This document shows positions 35,651-49,345 of a stretch of DNA of 64,000 nucleotides, piece by piece (within the stretch, counting starts at the first letter, position 1; each line of letters starts with the position of its first letter). The DNA is taken from contig CM037838.1 in assembly GCA_021234535.1 (NCBI GenBank), positions 9,502,672 to 9,566,671 of the forward strand, read 5' to 3'. This stretch comes from Stichopus chloronotus (lineage: Eukaryota > Echinodermata > Holothuroidea > Aspidochirotida > Stichopodidae). Under the pieces are notes generated by a model. That model saw only the letters and a list, made by a program, of their open reading frames with translations. It was not told where the DNA came from and ran no database searches. The position numbers and the translations under genes are program-made.

Positions 35651-38600
35651 TGCAGGTATTTGGGCCGTTTGAAGCATATGTGTTGTATTTCGGCACTAGA
35701 TCACTAAGCTAAGTGACTTGAATATCCACTTTGATCCACAATGGGCGATCAAAATCACTGATGAAAATAATGTACAGCTCAGCGCACTCCTGGAAGCACA
35801 AAATGATAGGGATGAGATTTGCAACTCCGTTGATTGCCTACTTGTTGCAATTGCCTAAGGAATGCTATATATAGCTTATAGGCTAAATGTCTTGAATATT
35901 CACACCAAGTTGCTTTGATGGAGGCTATGTATAAGAGCTCCATGGTTCCATGCAGTAGGTCTGGATCGGGTACCCGACCTAGGCATCAAAACTCTTGAGG
36001 TCAAGCGGTTAATTGAATATCCGTCGCTGTATTAGGTACTTGAAATTTTGTATGGATTTAAAAAGTCGGGGAATAGTTCAGTCTAGTGCAAGCACAGTAT
36101 GCACTTACTTGCATGACAATTCTAAACGATTTTGTGTTTAGTTTAAACTCCGGTAGTTTTGTGTTTTACAGTGGAACAGGTTTGACTTATCCATCCAACA
36201 AATCACAACTTTATTGCAATCGTCAAGATAGGAGTGGCTGTGAAATAAACCGAACGGGTGGGCTATTCATCAATTGGCTCCTGCACTTCTGAGTCAATAA
36301 TACCTCAGAACCCCGCAAGTCTTAGCTTGTTTACTTAAGTTGAAGTCTGGAGCTGTAAGGCATGCAACAACGGTAGCTTAAATTGCGGGTTAGATCGTTG
36401 TTAATATTGACAAAGAATGAAGTGCAGTCTATGTACTAACAAGATGCATTGTCATTGTGAAACATTGGCAAATTGCAAAGATTTACGGGCACTAAGAAAC
36501 TGAGAAAAAATTTCAGGCCTTGAAGAGCAGTTATTTTACAACACTGGGAGACACTTCACAACTGAGGAGAAGGAATATTGTAATCGTTAAATAATAATCT
36601 TTTGAGTGGCACTGGCTAATAATCTTAAGTTAAGTTTAGCTTAAATTTCTTTCTAATACACTGTCCCCTGAAGTTTTGGTGATATAGGCTACGCTTCAAA
36701 AAGTTGATTTCAGTGTTTCCCAATTTGCTCGAACTATTCAATGAGGCACTGTGATGTAATTGACCCATCGGTTAACAGGATCAGTTTTAAGTCCGTTTAC
36801 AAATGCACGTTAAAAATCTGGATAAAAACTTCCTTTACATGCAATCAAGTCAATAGAATGTTTCCACGTAACTATAGGTAAACATTGGAGAAAGGTTCCA
36901 TGTCGTATCCGCGGTGAGGCATTCTGATCACGTGGTCACCATGCTGTTCTGTCAACTTCACTTCACTAAAATAGTCGCATGACTGATATAATCTTTGAAT
37001 TTTGGATTAGCAATCAAAACTGAGCAAAGATTCACAATCAACGAGTACATAGCCATGTAAGACCAAAGGGAATGCGACCATCGACAAAGACTCTTGGCAA
37101 GATTAATACACTACCGTGTAAGTGCATGGGAATGGCGACAAGATGATGGAACCATTGTCTGATTGTTGAGACTCAGGCTCTCCAAGATCCCAAGCCGTGA
37201 AAAAAACTACAATTCACTTCGAAGTGGGATACGTGTTCGACTTACGTATCACTGTTACCTTTTGCATTTCTCTAAACAGTAAATCCCAAACATTGACCAC
37301 AGGTAAAAGTAAATGTAGCCTACTTGCCAGAAACAAACAACTTCATCGGCACTGTTTGTTATTTGGAAGAACGCAAGCTGTTGTCACAATTTGGTTTAAA
37401 TCATTACTTAGAAGTCTGAGTGTGTAGCCCCATTTACTTAAGACATTGTTATATACACAGATGGTCCGGCCTCCACGAGTCTTAGCATTTCGTGTTGGAC
37501 ACGCTCCAGTCGTTGAGCTTTTATGCATATATTTGCCACACACAATTGGGCATTGACGACCCACTGGTATGAACCGCGCTGTGTGATGACTTTTATTTTG
37601 TCGACTTAAGACAAGCCTAAACCCTTTAAGTGGCAAATGGACTTCTTTTATTGGTAAAAGTGTTAGCTATTTTCTCTTTCTGATATCAATGACTAATCAT
37701 GCCTTACGCTGTTGATGGTTTTCCAGGTTATCTTGTGTTGCCGCAGTGGTAACGACCTCACAGGTGCGCTTTAATAATTGACGCTAAACAGTAACGAACT
37801 TGACCTATTTACCTGCAATCGGACGGTGCCAGGCAGCTTTATCGCCTAGCACACCGAGAACCAAACAGGGAACGGTTCCGTTGTTTTGCAGGGCCTATCC
37901 CTATCCAGGGATCGCTGGCAACTAAACCTTTTGCTTCACATTCTGGTCAGAAAACAATTACAACGTGTCTTTCATTTTAAGCGGGTAAACAGATTAATGA
38001 AATCAACGAATTTGGAAGTCTCATGCAATTTGGTGAGCATGTTAGAAACTTTGGGATTTGTTCGTCGCAGTGACATTATTTAATGTTAAAAGAAAGTGAC
38101 GTTCATCAGGAGGAGAGTTTAATCGGTTGATGGTCACGAACAAAGTCTTTTGTTTGCCAGTTGTGACCACTTTTTACATTTTCATTTCATCTTTTACATT
38201 TATTTTATCCTCTATTTACACATGGGACTGTCGGAAGAAATCAAGAGTATAGTACCGTATGCCGTCGCTAACAGCCGCCACCGACGGAGTTGCGTCGTAT
38301 TTTCAAAGAGAGGAGGTCTAGTTGCTTATCGGTAGAACTTGAAGCCTACTAAATCGAAGCGTTGATGAGGGAAGGAGTGAAGTATAATTCGAGTGTAATT
38401 GTTCCTGTTTTTCTTTTCTCTCGCTTTCGGACGTGCGGAGGTTGATTCCGGTTAGCTACGTGATGTCATTATGGCTTATCATCGCTTTGTAACGGATAAA
38501 CAGAGCGTCCAGTACACTCTTTACTTCCTTGTGACTTACAGGTAAAACCGTGGATATTTCAGGTAGGTAGCTTTTCTTCTCTCAGACGGAGTCGCCTGCA

Positions 38601-41555
38601 CAGAGATCGAACTTTATTCTTCAACCCGATGTGCGGATGGGGCTGCCATATACCTTCAGCCGATCAAAGTTTTCAGTGTTTCACGCATCTGGCCGACGGT
38701 ATAGAGATTTGAGATTTCGGGATAAACTCTGAAGGGACTCGAAGCTGAACTCAAGGGCTACAATACTAACAAGTATGTTGATACAAGTTGCGTTTATATC
38801 ATATTGTTGTATTTTACAGGGTAGCCTATGCTTATCAAAAAATGCTGTAACGTTTGCTTATCACCCCTTAGGGTTCTCCCTATACACGGTTTATGCAATT
38901 GACTCGATCCGCTTTGTTATTACCCTATCTGTGCAGTCAGTTGGGCACTCAGATCTTTGTACGGGGGGTACCAGATATTTTTGCAGGTCTCATAAGCGCG
39001 CACTATACTGTATGTTACTATTGTATATTTAAATCCCCGTTTATGGCGCTCCACGGTGATATCGATGGAACGTAATGTCGATGGAACATGAAAATCTGGG
39101 ACCAAGAGAGACGGTACTTAAAAAGTGAATGCATAATTGCCCCTCGCTCACATCACAGTGTTACTCTGTCTGGCAACAGTAATCGTTGGTACTTGTAAAT
39201 CTAATCTTGTCTGACCAAAATCATTAAAAATAAGTCAAGGAAACGTCTGTCGTGCACGGATGGTTGCTTAGCAACTAACTATCAACCTTTAACATTTACC
39301 TTTCAAGACTATGACAATTTTCAACAGGAAACAGACCGGTCAATATTGAGAACAGCTTGCGAAAATATACAATGCATCGCGTAAATGAAAACATGGAACG
39401 AACACATAGTTTGGCAAGGGTCCTTGAAACAATAATTTTATCGAGCCCATTCCGATGGGAATGTTTGCAGTAAATGACTCGTGAATGCACGCGCGTGTCT
39501 TGATTTTCTCTTAGTGATTTCATACACTTATAACCACACTTATCTATTTTCGATAGTAAACATCACCTTGAGTGACGTTAATGCGGAAACCATTTCTGTG
39601 TTCAACTTTGAAAAGACTTAGTCTCAATATCCACATGCACTATGGTCAACTTAGGTATAGGCTTAACCGGGAAGCTCTATATAACGATAACCAATTCACT
39701 GATAAACCCAGGCTTAAAGATGTAGTCTATACCCATCACGGAGAGATTTTAGGAGTCAAAAACGAAAAGATAACAGTGGGTTGATACATACGCGTAAAAG
39801 CGTCTAGCAACAGTACACTCTTGTAGGCGTTAGGGGAGCATGCCCTACGTAGATACTGCATGGGATAGATTTCTCGGCAATTGACTAGAGAACTCACCCT
39901 CGCTGAAAGTGCCTAAAGTTGATCTTTTGTCGATATTTTCCAAAATAAGTTAGGTTTCTTTGTAAATTGGATGAACAGGTTGCTGGAGAAGTACGTGAAG
40001 AATGAAAATGGAAGCAATTGATGTAATTTTGATAATGTAGGCTACAGCGGGCGAGTATTTGCATTCAGCCACTCGGGGCAGCAGCCTTATTGGAGCGTCA
40101 GTCATCAAAGAAAAAAAAATAGGCTTACGTCGACCTTAGTCACAGTGATACATATGCCGTGATAGGAGCAACATCTGAGCTTCAACCTATAGTAGCTAAA
40201 ATACATGAAACTAGGCTCCGGCAGCTCAAAGAGTTTTGTTAAAGCATAATTACGAAGAAATATGTACAACATTTATTAGATATTTAAAGTATGTCGAAGG
40301 GGGCTCATGATCTTATATATATATATATACTATGTAAAAGTGTTATGGTTCAGTTCCTCCCTTCTGAAGCAACTCCACATCTCTCTTTTCCCTCCTTTTC
40401 TTTTCTGCTTTCTTGGTCTCTTTTGTTCTGGTTTTTGGTGGATCTGATTTCCATAAGCTTAGCTTTTACCAATTCTCCACACTTTTTTGTTTGAATTATT
40501 GTCCCAGGCCAAAAAAAAAAAAAAAAAATTACATGACAGAAATTGAAGAAAACGATACAAAACATGCATATTCCCAGTGACCGTGTTACTGCTGCTAGCG
40601 ACGTTCGCATCTTTACTTAAGTTTTTTTGTTTTGTTTTTGTCTTGTCTAGGCACAGGTGCCTTACTTGCTAGTTATAATGTACAGCCTAAAAGATCCCAT
40701 TGCATGCTGGATTTAAATGAAAACCGGTCTAGTGCATCGTTAATGTTACGTGACTAATTTCATGTTGCACTTATTATTTTTTTTCAATAGTGGTGCATAT
40801 AATGCACATAATGCCGCCTGGTTAAGAGCAGCCAAATGAGTGAGGAATTGACAAAATGCATGGTGTTTTGTCACATCTGTTGAGTATCACTCACACGTTG
40901 ATGGAAAAATTTGCCAAACTAAAACATTCTGAATATCTGACACACAACTGACGCGACAATGGTAGGGTAATTAACGACGAAAATCATATGTTGAAAATCT
41001 GTGACTGTGGATACTTTTTACCATAAGATGTTAACCTTAGGTCCCCCCCCCCTCCCCCTTGGATGAAAAACTTCAGCTCCTCTATTTTCAACAACCAAAC
41101 AGATACATGACTAGGTTCAATTAGAAGTGTTGACATACAATGGTTCCCTTCAACATTTGGAACAAAATAAATATATTTAATTCAACGAGCCCCCTTAAAC
41201 CAATCGGCAAACGTCAGGTACTCCTTTCGCTTTTAATGTCGGTTCATGCACGGTTTGTTTTACATCCGACGATTTCTACCTTTTTTAGGCTATGTTGTGT
41301 CATATAATATAGGCCTTTGTACGTAGCGCGATACCGATATGAAAGTTGCATGACAATATCCAGTCGACCTGCCACGGTATACATGCCGTTACGATATCTC
41401 ATGACTCAACAAATTATACGCTTCACAGTTGCTTAGGACTGTGTTCTTTGCACTAAAAGCAGTGAGAAATTTATCCTTCCTCTCATACAGTACCAATTCG
41501 ACCGACTCTATTTCATACTCCTTTAACAGCACAAAAGAATAATTTTTTTACAATT
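35651..41555. other. Intergenic DNA, no gene seen
   Basis: Six kilobases hold only short open frames without motifs or a consistent splice pattern. A short TA run (about 40315-40330), a poly-A tract (about 40510-40528) and a C run (about 41043-41055) are present. The DNA is less repetitive than its surroundings, so small or noncoding genes could be missed. Confidence 0.35.
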
Positions 41556-41559
41556 ATTA

Positions 41560-43010
41560 TCATACATAAAATAAAAGAAATTGTGGAGTGACAACAAGAA
41601 GCTCGCGAGAGCTAATTCACGTTGTCACACCGACACACATGTGTAAAACAAAATATATACAAAAGAAGTTACACAAAAGAAAATAAACACATGGAAAGTG
41701 AGCGCCAAAAATAGAAACAAAAGGATTACACTTAGTTTTGAAAGTTCATAATGAGGTAATTTTTGAGATGTTTTTGGAATGTATAAAGTGTTTTAAACTC
41801 CTTAATATATGGGTGGGCAAGTTGTTCCAGCGTTTGGTCCCAAAGAAACGGACGGTAAACTGCAAAGTCTTAAGTTGGAAATATGGTATACGCAGGTTAT
41901 TCGAAGAGCGACTACGGTATAGGAGCGCGTGCTGCTGTGAAACTGGGCGTAATTGATGAAGATGGGCGGACACTAGTATTGTGTGAACAGTTGAAAATGA
42001 AAATAGCTACATAGTAACGGCTGAAGTCATATAGATTGAGTTCATTGAGATTGACAAATAGGGGTGCGGTATGGTGAAAGTAGTCTACATTATACGTGAA
42101 ACGAATTGCCCGTTTCTCTACAATGAAAAGAGGTTGTAACATGGAGAAATCAGTGCTGCCCCATACAATATTATAATAACTAATATAAGGAAGAATGAGT
42201 TAATAAATCATACAATGAGACCATGATACGGCAATGAAGGACATGATTTGTCCGATTTAGCCGATTTGGTATTCCCACACCTTTAGAGATTTTAGTACTG
42301 ATGTACTGGATATGATCATACCATGAAAGATGTTTATCGAAAGAAAAAACCCAAAATTTTGTGACAGTAGAAAATTTAATAGTTTTCCCACAAATTTTAA
42401 TACTGTTGCCATTCCCTTCATATTTTTTTTGGGAAGGTGAACTGAATATAATGAAAGTGGTTTTCTTAACATTAAGAGCACAAAACCAGTTATGAATATC
42501 AATAAAACCGTCCTGGATAGTGCTAAGGAGGAGAGAACTGTCAGGACTAGAAAAGAACAGGGTCGTATTATCAGAATATGAAATAGTATGAAATGTAGTA
42601 CTTGCAATATTAAGGTATTTGCAATATAAATAATGATTAGAAGTGGGTCAAGTGTTGATCTCGGGGCAACATCACAAGTGATAGGCTTAATGTCAGAATT
42701 TACGTTATTAATGAAGACGAACGGTTGTATGCTAGTAAGATAACTCTTAAACCATTGCATAGCAATGCCTCTGACCCCATAGTGCTCTAATTAAGTAAGC
42801 AAAATATATCATGATTAAGAGTATCAAATGCCTTGTTCAAATCGAGGAATATCCCAGGCGCATAATGGTTGTTCTCAAAAGTGGAGAGAGGCTATACTTG
42901 ATGATCATCACGTGCACACTTTTTTAATTATAACATTGCAGAAGATCAGGCATAAGTTCTGTTCATCACACATCAATTGGATGAAGATGTTTCAACCATG
43001 TCTAAAGTTG
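41560..43010 (-). pseudogene. Degenerate LINE (CR1/jockey-like non-LTR retrotransposon), 5'-truncated
   Basis: On the minus strand, broken open frames give a reverse-transcriptase tail. A KAFDTLNHDI-like palm motif is seen near 42830. WFKSYLT (about 42755) is followed by a degraded GVPQGS-like and LGPLL-like stretch. The catalytic Y-A-D-D site reads SDN (about 42570), so one aspartate is lost. Downstream come the thumb/connection motif HTAPLF (about 42070) and the C-terminal G-x-K-x-WN-x-LP (about 41830). Frameshifts and stops separate these parts. The 3' side carries a nested hairpin (41588-41628) and an A/T-rich tail near 41560. It is clearly inactive. Confidence 0.8.
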
Positions 43011-44284
43011 GAATAGTCTAATATCGCATGAAATCACAGAAATAAGGACAAAACACTTCATTTTCACTCAAAACCTCTCCGGTCATGGTTGACAAAAGAA
43101 ATGTTTGCATGAAGTGTCCGCGCTCCTGGGGTGGATGAAAAATTTGCTACCTACCAAGACGTTGTCAGACAGTGAATTTGATTAGTAAAAAAAACGTCTT
43201 TGTTTTTGAGGTACGGAATGAGTCAGAGAGTAATATATAAATAAGTTCATTAACGAATGAAACGTCACGTGCTTTTTTTCCAAATTTAAGTATAACAAAC
43301 GACCAAATTTGTATTCATCGCTGCAATACTTCTGTTTACGCAAAGGGACTGCTACAATTTAATGCCATCTTCATCGTAGTCTGATCCAAACATTAAGAAA
43401 AGGTGGGAGAGGAGAGGGGGATGCTGGACTTTAAAAGAAAGTGGGGGGGGGGGGGAATTGTGGAACACATTTTGTTGGGGCGAAAGTGCCAGAAACTTTT
43501 AGGATACAAATACACTGTAGATCACAGGAAATTGTCCTTCGCAGGCTACGCAATTAGGCTCCTTCAGTGGTGTTGTCAGTATATTCTTTGGTGTAATTAT
43601 TTTCCCCTTTATATTAATGACAATCCGTTGCAATTTTCACTCAACTCTTCAGAGCCGGGGGTGTCAGAAGGGACGATAACAGGGGTGGCCGGGTGTCAAG
43701 AGACACGACGTGTGCCCAGAGGCGTATAGGTGGAATCTCTTTTGGGAGGGAATGGTATACAAATGAAGGACCTGAAGTGTGGGCGTGGCTGATAATTTGA
43801 AACAAAGTTTCAGTGTGATCCGGAAATGCAGTATGTCTTCACCACAGCAGTGTGGACTAGAGTGAGACGTGCTGAGAATTTGGGGAGACTATCGAAGCGA
43901 AAAGTCACCATCTGTTGGGGTGGAGCTTGAGAGAAAAGGTTTTGATAGAAATTCCCCAGATGACAGGAAATCGCAACTCACAGATTCAGCAAATAAGTTC
44001 CAGAAAATGATTCTGTCAGTATTTTCTTGAATAGAAACCCCTTCTTCATAAGCTGGAATATGAGGTGAAAATTTGCCTGTAAAAGGCAAATTCAGCGAAA
44101 TGTGTCATAGTCACAACAAAAACAAGGAGAAATGTTACAGTCCCATTTGTGCATAAATGAATATTCATATCCATTCCTACTGGCCTGTTTGATTTCAAGT
44201 AATTGTGATTCAAATTTAAGCATCTGGAAGATGAATGCATATTTCTCTTTCAGATTTTGTGACAGGTGATTTTTTTCTTTACTT
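43011..44284. other. Intergenic DNA between LINE and dispersed repeat
   Basis: A G run (about 43443-43455) and GGGGGTGTC/AGAGGCGTA phrases (about 43660-43730) of transposon-end type are seen. Short minus-strand open frames at 43889-44240 may belong to the same decayed repeat as 44285-44520. No gene was recognised. Confidence 0.3.
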
Positions 44285-44520
44285 TCTCTTCACTGAAACA
44301 CTGACGAAGAACAACTTTAATAAATTGGACGTTTTCGCTGTAAAAGTGTTATAGAAACTGTACATTTTCCAATCATAAGACTGAAATACTCGCTTGAATT
44401 CTGAAGGCTGAATACGGACAACGCCATCATCTTCCCGATAGCTAAAAGTACACAAGCTTGCTTTTTTCCTTTGAATTCTCAATCATTTTTTTTAACTCTT
44501 TGTCGTCCTGTCTTTCCCTT
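44285..44520. repeat. Dispersed repeat, related to 32830-33190
   Basis: Matches 33035-33130 in order and orientation (GAAGGCTGAA, then CGCCATCATCTTCC, then a T-rich tract). Decayed minus-strand open frames are present in both. The family was not recognised. Confidence 0.4.
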
Positions 44521-47500
44521 CATTGTAATCTGACAATGAACCAATTCTCTTCATTCTTTAATTTCATAATTGTTTTATGTACCGTGGCAATGTGGATGAA
44601 GTTGCATGTTAGGGGGATAGTCTGCTTTCTCCTAGTGAGCTTTACAAAAAAAAAAAAAATGTTTGTAAAGACCGTTGGTATCCTGAATATTCGCGGACGG
44701 TCCCTACCCCTTTGATCTCGGACATCATATCGTTGCAATGCAGTACTAACGGAGGATAAGGGGACATGATAGATGTCGAACAACCGACGTAGGCTATCGT
44801 GAAAAATTCGCATGTCATTTTATGTAATGTCCTCCGTAAGTACTATTATAACATCATTAACTCTAAAGGCGGAGGCCGGCAGAAAGCCCCTATACCTTGA
44901 TCCGGACTGAATAGGATAATATAAGAGCTGATTTTTGCTATTTGTGTCGTGAGGAAAGGATTGGTGTGTCTTGAAGACCTACCCTTTAATGTTCTGTTAG
45001 ACTAGTATTATGCTAATCTTCGCGTATTTGTTATCGTTGATGTGACCGTATACTAGGGGGATGAGGCCGGGAAAGTCCCACTTGTATCCTCGCCAGGTAG
45101 TGACTGCGCGTGGATGTAGCTCATAGCTATGGGCTCTTTGTACGATTGCCAGCGGCGAAATATACACACTGCCTAGTAATCGTACCTGACTCCCCCAGTG
45201 AAATCTATGTAGGACCAAATTACGTAATACATAGCATGATATTGTATAAAGTCTTTCTTTACGTAGTTCGATCCCTCGAACGTCGTAAACTACATTTCGG
45301 GAAGGAAACTAAGTATAGTTCTGTAAGGTATCCAATTTCCGTGGTACTGTGTAAACGTGGTGCTGTAGTAAACGAATGACGTCATACAAGGAACAGAGAT
45401 CTTGAAACTGTTTTATCGTCAGATATCAACACATACATTTTCAGACTACAATCTACAATCGACACTGGAAGCATTGGAACAAAATTTCATTTTATTGCTA
45501 CGTCGTAGTTCTGCAGTCGGTTGAGATTGCAGGCGGTTAAACCCACCTTCTACCACCCCACTAACTAGGTCAGTAGGAAAACTCCAGAAAATCTCTTCTA
45601 ACGACATTTAGGGGGGGGGGGGGTGGGAGGGAGAGAGCGTTGAATTGTTCCATTAACTCTTTGCGGAATGTAGGTGGATGACATTTCAGTGATCTAGTCT
45701 GTGACAGGTGAAGCGCATGAATAGCTGGAGTAATTAAGATCACAAAGGGCGTCCTCACTTTCGTTTCTCTCGAGAGCTGTACTTGAAACAGGGAGTGATT
45801 TTCGTACCATCTGTTGAAAACCAGCGGAGCGTTTTGAGCTTGTTCAGTCGGCTTTCAACGAGCTATTGAGACGGAAATACAAGTGACGGTATGTTCTTAT
45901 TAGAATTGATCTGAGGGTTATGTCGCCGATAAGCTGTTTCTTGTGTTTATATATTGTTTACGATCCCATAAGCGTTGTTCTTCATTGTAACAGCGTCAGA
46001 CATTTCTTGCGTACGTTTGGCGTCGGCAACTTATTTTTAGTTTTTGGTGCTTCATTTCTTTACGGACGAAGGTTGTCAACTTTCGGTCTCAGTGGAAATC
46101 CTGGACTTACTTGTGACTTACTTGAGTCATGCAATCGCGTTTGAACTGAGTGAGTAGTGAACTCTTTTAAAAGTTGTATTGGTAGTGGTGCCATTCAACT
46201 GATTCTCGCAGGCACTTTAATTTCTTCCGATTTTGCGAAACTTTAATTACTTATCGCTGAAAATTGAGCACCGTCCTATCCTGATTCTGGCCTTTCTGAT
46301 GTGATTACGTAACAATCACCCTGTAGTGTCAGCATTATTTTTCTCTTGTATTTGCTATTAAGTTCGAATTTTGTTTTCGGCACCACTTTTTTTTGGAGCG
46401 CCCAGTCTTAATTGTCTCAGCAGAGCCGCGAATTTTAGGTAATTAGGTTTGCCTTTGTGGAGATTTGTTACTCTTGTCAGCATTGAGGATGACCAAGGTC
46501 CTGTTTGATTGAATTTCACACCTGGGATTAACTAACTTTCAATCAGTCAAGTTGTTGGAATCCTCTCCACGGGTAACTCTATGGTATGTACGCTGTGTGG
46601 TCTATGTATTATCAGGTCTATGTCGTCGCCACGAAATGCTATGCCGATGATTAGAAAAAAAAAAGTAAGGAAAATCCATCAAGGGTGTTGGTTACATAAA
46701 TTTTAATAGAACTGTAAGGGACTTTGCCGTGACTGTCCGAGGTAGATTTCCCCAACCACTAAAATATGTAACGATTTCTCGAAAATTCATATGGTAACAG
46801 AACTTTGAAATGGTATACACAAGCAGATTCTTGTCAACAAGGGCGTGTGGAAATTGGTACATATATATATCTTACTTTCCTATTGAGCTGATTTTGGCTT
46901 CTTTAAAATTTACGTTGCGGATCACATCACCACATCCTCGGTTCGTCATCCCGCGACATTTTTGATTTGCTGGTATATACTGTAGAGATGTTAAACTTGA
47001 CACCACTGCTTTTGGAATGAAAACATTTCCAGAATTTCCACGACAAACAGCTCTTTCCTCGTTTTCTCCCAAATGTCTTGAATACATATATCTTAATATT
47101 AAATACAACGAGACTAAAACTCAGGCTAAATATATACAAAATGAAAAAAAAAAAATGTAGGGATTGATGGACAAGGTTGGTTTGGAAAGATATCAGATCC
47201 TCGTGGTAGAATTACCATATTACATGTATCTCTATATCTGACAGCTTTAACTGCCAATGTTTGGGCCCATATATCGTAACTTAAATTGTCACTGCGTCAA
47301 ACGCCACGCCTCGCGTGGCTATAGCTACACCGTTAGGTATAGTAATCAAGACTACCTGCTTATTTTGCTCTCCGTGGAGCTATACTTGCAAATAATCGCT
47401 CTTTGGTTCAGATGTATGGACAGTAAAAAGAAAATAAAAAAAAAAAACAGTGAAAATAAAGGAGAAATTTGACTCGGGATATAATGTGTAGGAAGCACGT

Positions 47501-48120
47501 TGAGATGATGGCTACGATATGGCGAAACAAAAAAAAAAAAGAAAAAATGGAAGAAAGAAAAGCAAAGCAAATGAATAAATTATAACAACAAAACACAAAA
47601 GCAAAAGACGTCTTGAAAAAGGCCTATTGCTGTTATTCCTACACAGTGTTCTGGCGGTTAAAACGTCATGTGCGATGGTTTTTATGTCATAGTGTAGTTC
47701 AAAGTGTTTACATCATGAAGGCTACGCCACATTTGTTCATGGCCGAAATGTGTTCCTGTGTGGCTGGTATAGGGCATTATAACATACGCACAGCCTGACC
47801 AAGCAGCTGTTGACTCGGTCACGCCCTTTCGGTGCACCCGGCCAAGGGCATATTATCTTCTCAAAACTAACAGGGAAAAACGGCTATTCCATTCGACACA
47901 TTCTCCGAGTTTTTCTTTCACTTTTACGTTAGAGCTGATGGAACGTTAATTGAAACAACTTTGTTTTTAAAAGCATTTTTAACAGGTGAGCCTGTGCGGC
48001 CGCGCGGTGTTACTTTACCTTCTTCAGTTCATGTAGATCGTACTCATTCTTAGCTCATATTCAAATACCCGCACGAATACGATAGATTGACAGATTAGAC
48101 AGATACTGAGGTATGTACAC
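44521..48120. other. Intergenic DNA, no gene seen
   Basis: Only short motif-free open frames occur. A G run lies at about 45610-45622, poly-A/T tracts are common and a short hairpin-like ACGCCACGCCTCGCGTGGC lies at about 47300-47318. Sequence near 45840-45890 ends in a GTATGT donor-like site but has no supporting coding frame. Confidence 0.3.
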
Positions 48121-48159
48121 AGACAGGCACACAGTCATATACATGGTTAATGTATAATA

Positions 48160-48410
48160 TATAGGCATAGTAATAATTATCTCGATAATCGGTATCCAGA
48201 TAATTATACGAAAAGTTAAATAAATAGATCGACAGATATATAGACTGATAGGTAAATAAATACATTCACAGATAGATAGACAGAAAGATAGATAGATCGA
48301 TAGCTTGAAATTGATAGGTAAATGGATTGAAAATAAGTCAATAAAATAGATCGATATATATGTGTATACATGAATATATATATATATACATATATATATA
48401 CGTTCGTAAA
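48160..48410. repeat. GATA/TA-rich repeat, related to 49225-49345
   Basis: An irregular (GATA)n/(TA)n tract contains GTATCCAGATAATTA, followed by AGATCGACAGATATATAGA. The same phrases, with changes, recur at about 49275-49345. The pair looks like a local duplicate or two copies of a repeat family rich in tetranucleotide repeats. Confidence 0.6.
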
Positions 48411-48684
48411 TATTTTATATTAAGTTGCAAAAAATCTTTAACACAAACACGTTAAAGTTTAGATACATTTGCATAGAGAATATGATCATTACGCCACATA
48501 ACACCCATGTCATGAAAAGCACTCAGGATCACCCCCCCCCAAAAAAAAAAAAATTAAAAGCTAACAATGAAACTGCAGGGTTAAGGAAAAATCCGCCCTA
48601 TGCCAGAATATTTTGGCAAGCTCGGTGTTATACAAAGCTTCCGTAAAATCAAGGACTGTAATATTATGGTAAATCCTACATAGG

Positions 48685-48725
48685 GCTAGTGTGTCCCTGT
48701 GTGTGTGTGTGTGTGTGTGTGTGAG
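48685..48725. repeat. GT microsatellite
   Basis: A simple (GT)n tract spans about 48700-48722. A run of about 15 G lies a short way downstream (about 48809-48823). Confidence 0.9.
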
Positions 48726-49224
48726 GTCAGTTAAGATATAATAGCCACACTAAATCTTTTAGGAGCAGTCGTTATGCAAACGAGACAGAATTATCTAATT
48801 GCATCATGGGGGGGGGGGGGGGGCTCCAGAGCAATAACACAGCTTTCTCAATCGATTAGGACATTATAAGGAAATACAATACCTATAGACGGGATTTTGG
48901 CATTTGTACCCTACGCTTAGACGAGAAACTGCAGGAAATCCTCCACTTAACCAACAAACTCGCCCAGAGTGGAAATAAACCCTCCCCCCTAATCGTTTTA
49001 AGAAGAAATAATATACGTTATGTATCGAGTCGTTGCATCTGTGAGCCAGTTGTCTACCGATGGTCCTACGGTAAGGCTCGTATACGTGAAACAAGTGAGT
49101 TGCATTAACGCTTGCATTATGCTATTTTGATAGTCTATTTTATCACGTGTAAATTCAGTTCTACGTCTGTACTGCACTCTCTACCTTGGTTACTGATTGT
49201 CTATATCGCTTAGATGTGATAATA

Positions 49225-49345
49225 GATAAATAACAAATAATAGATAGATATTTATAAGCAAATCGATTTACGTGTATCCAGATAATTCGACGTAAAGTTT
49301 AGATATATACAGATCGATAGTTATATAGATAGGTACATAAATAGA
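49225..49345. repeat. GATA-rich repeat, second copy
   Basis: Matches the phrases of 48200-48290, including GTATCCAGATAATT and ACAGATCGATAG, in the same orientation. Confidence 0.55.
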
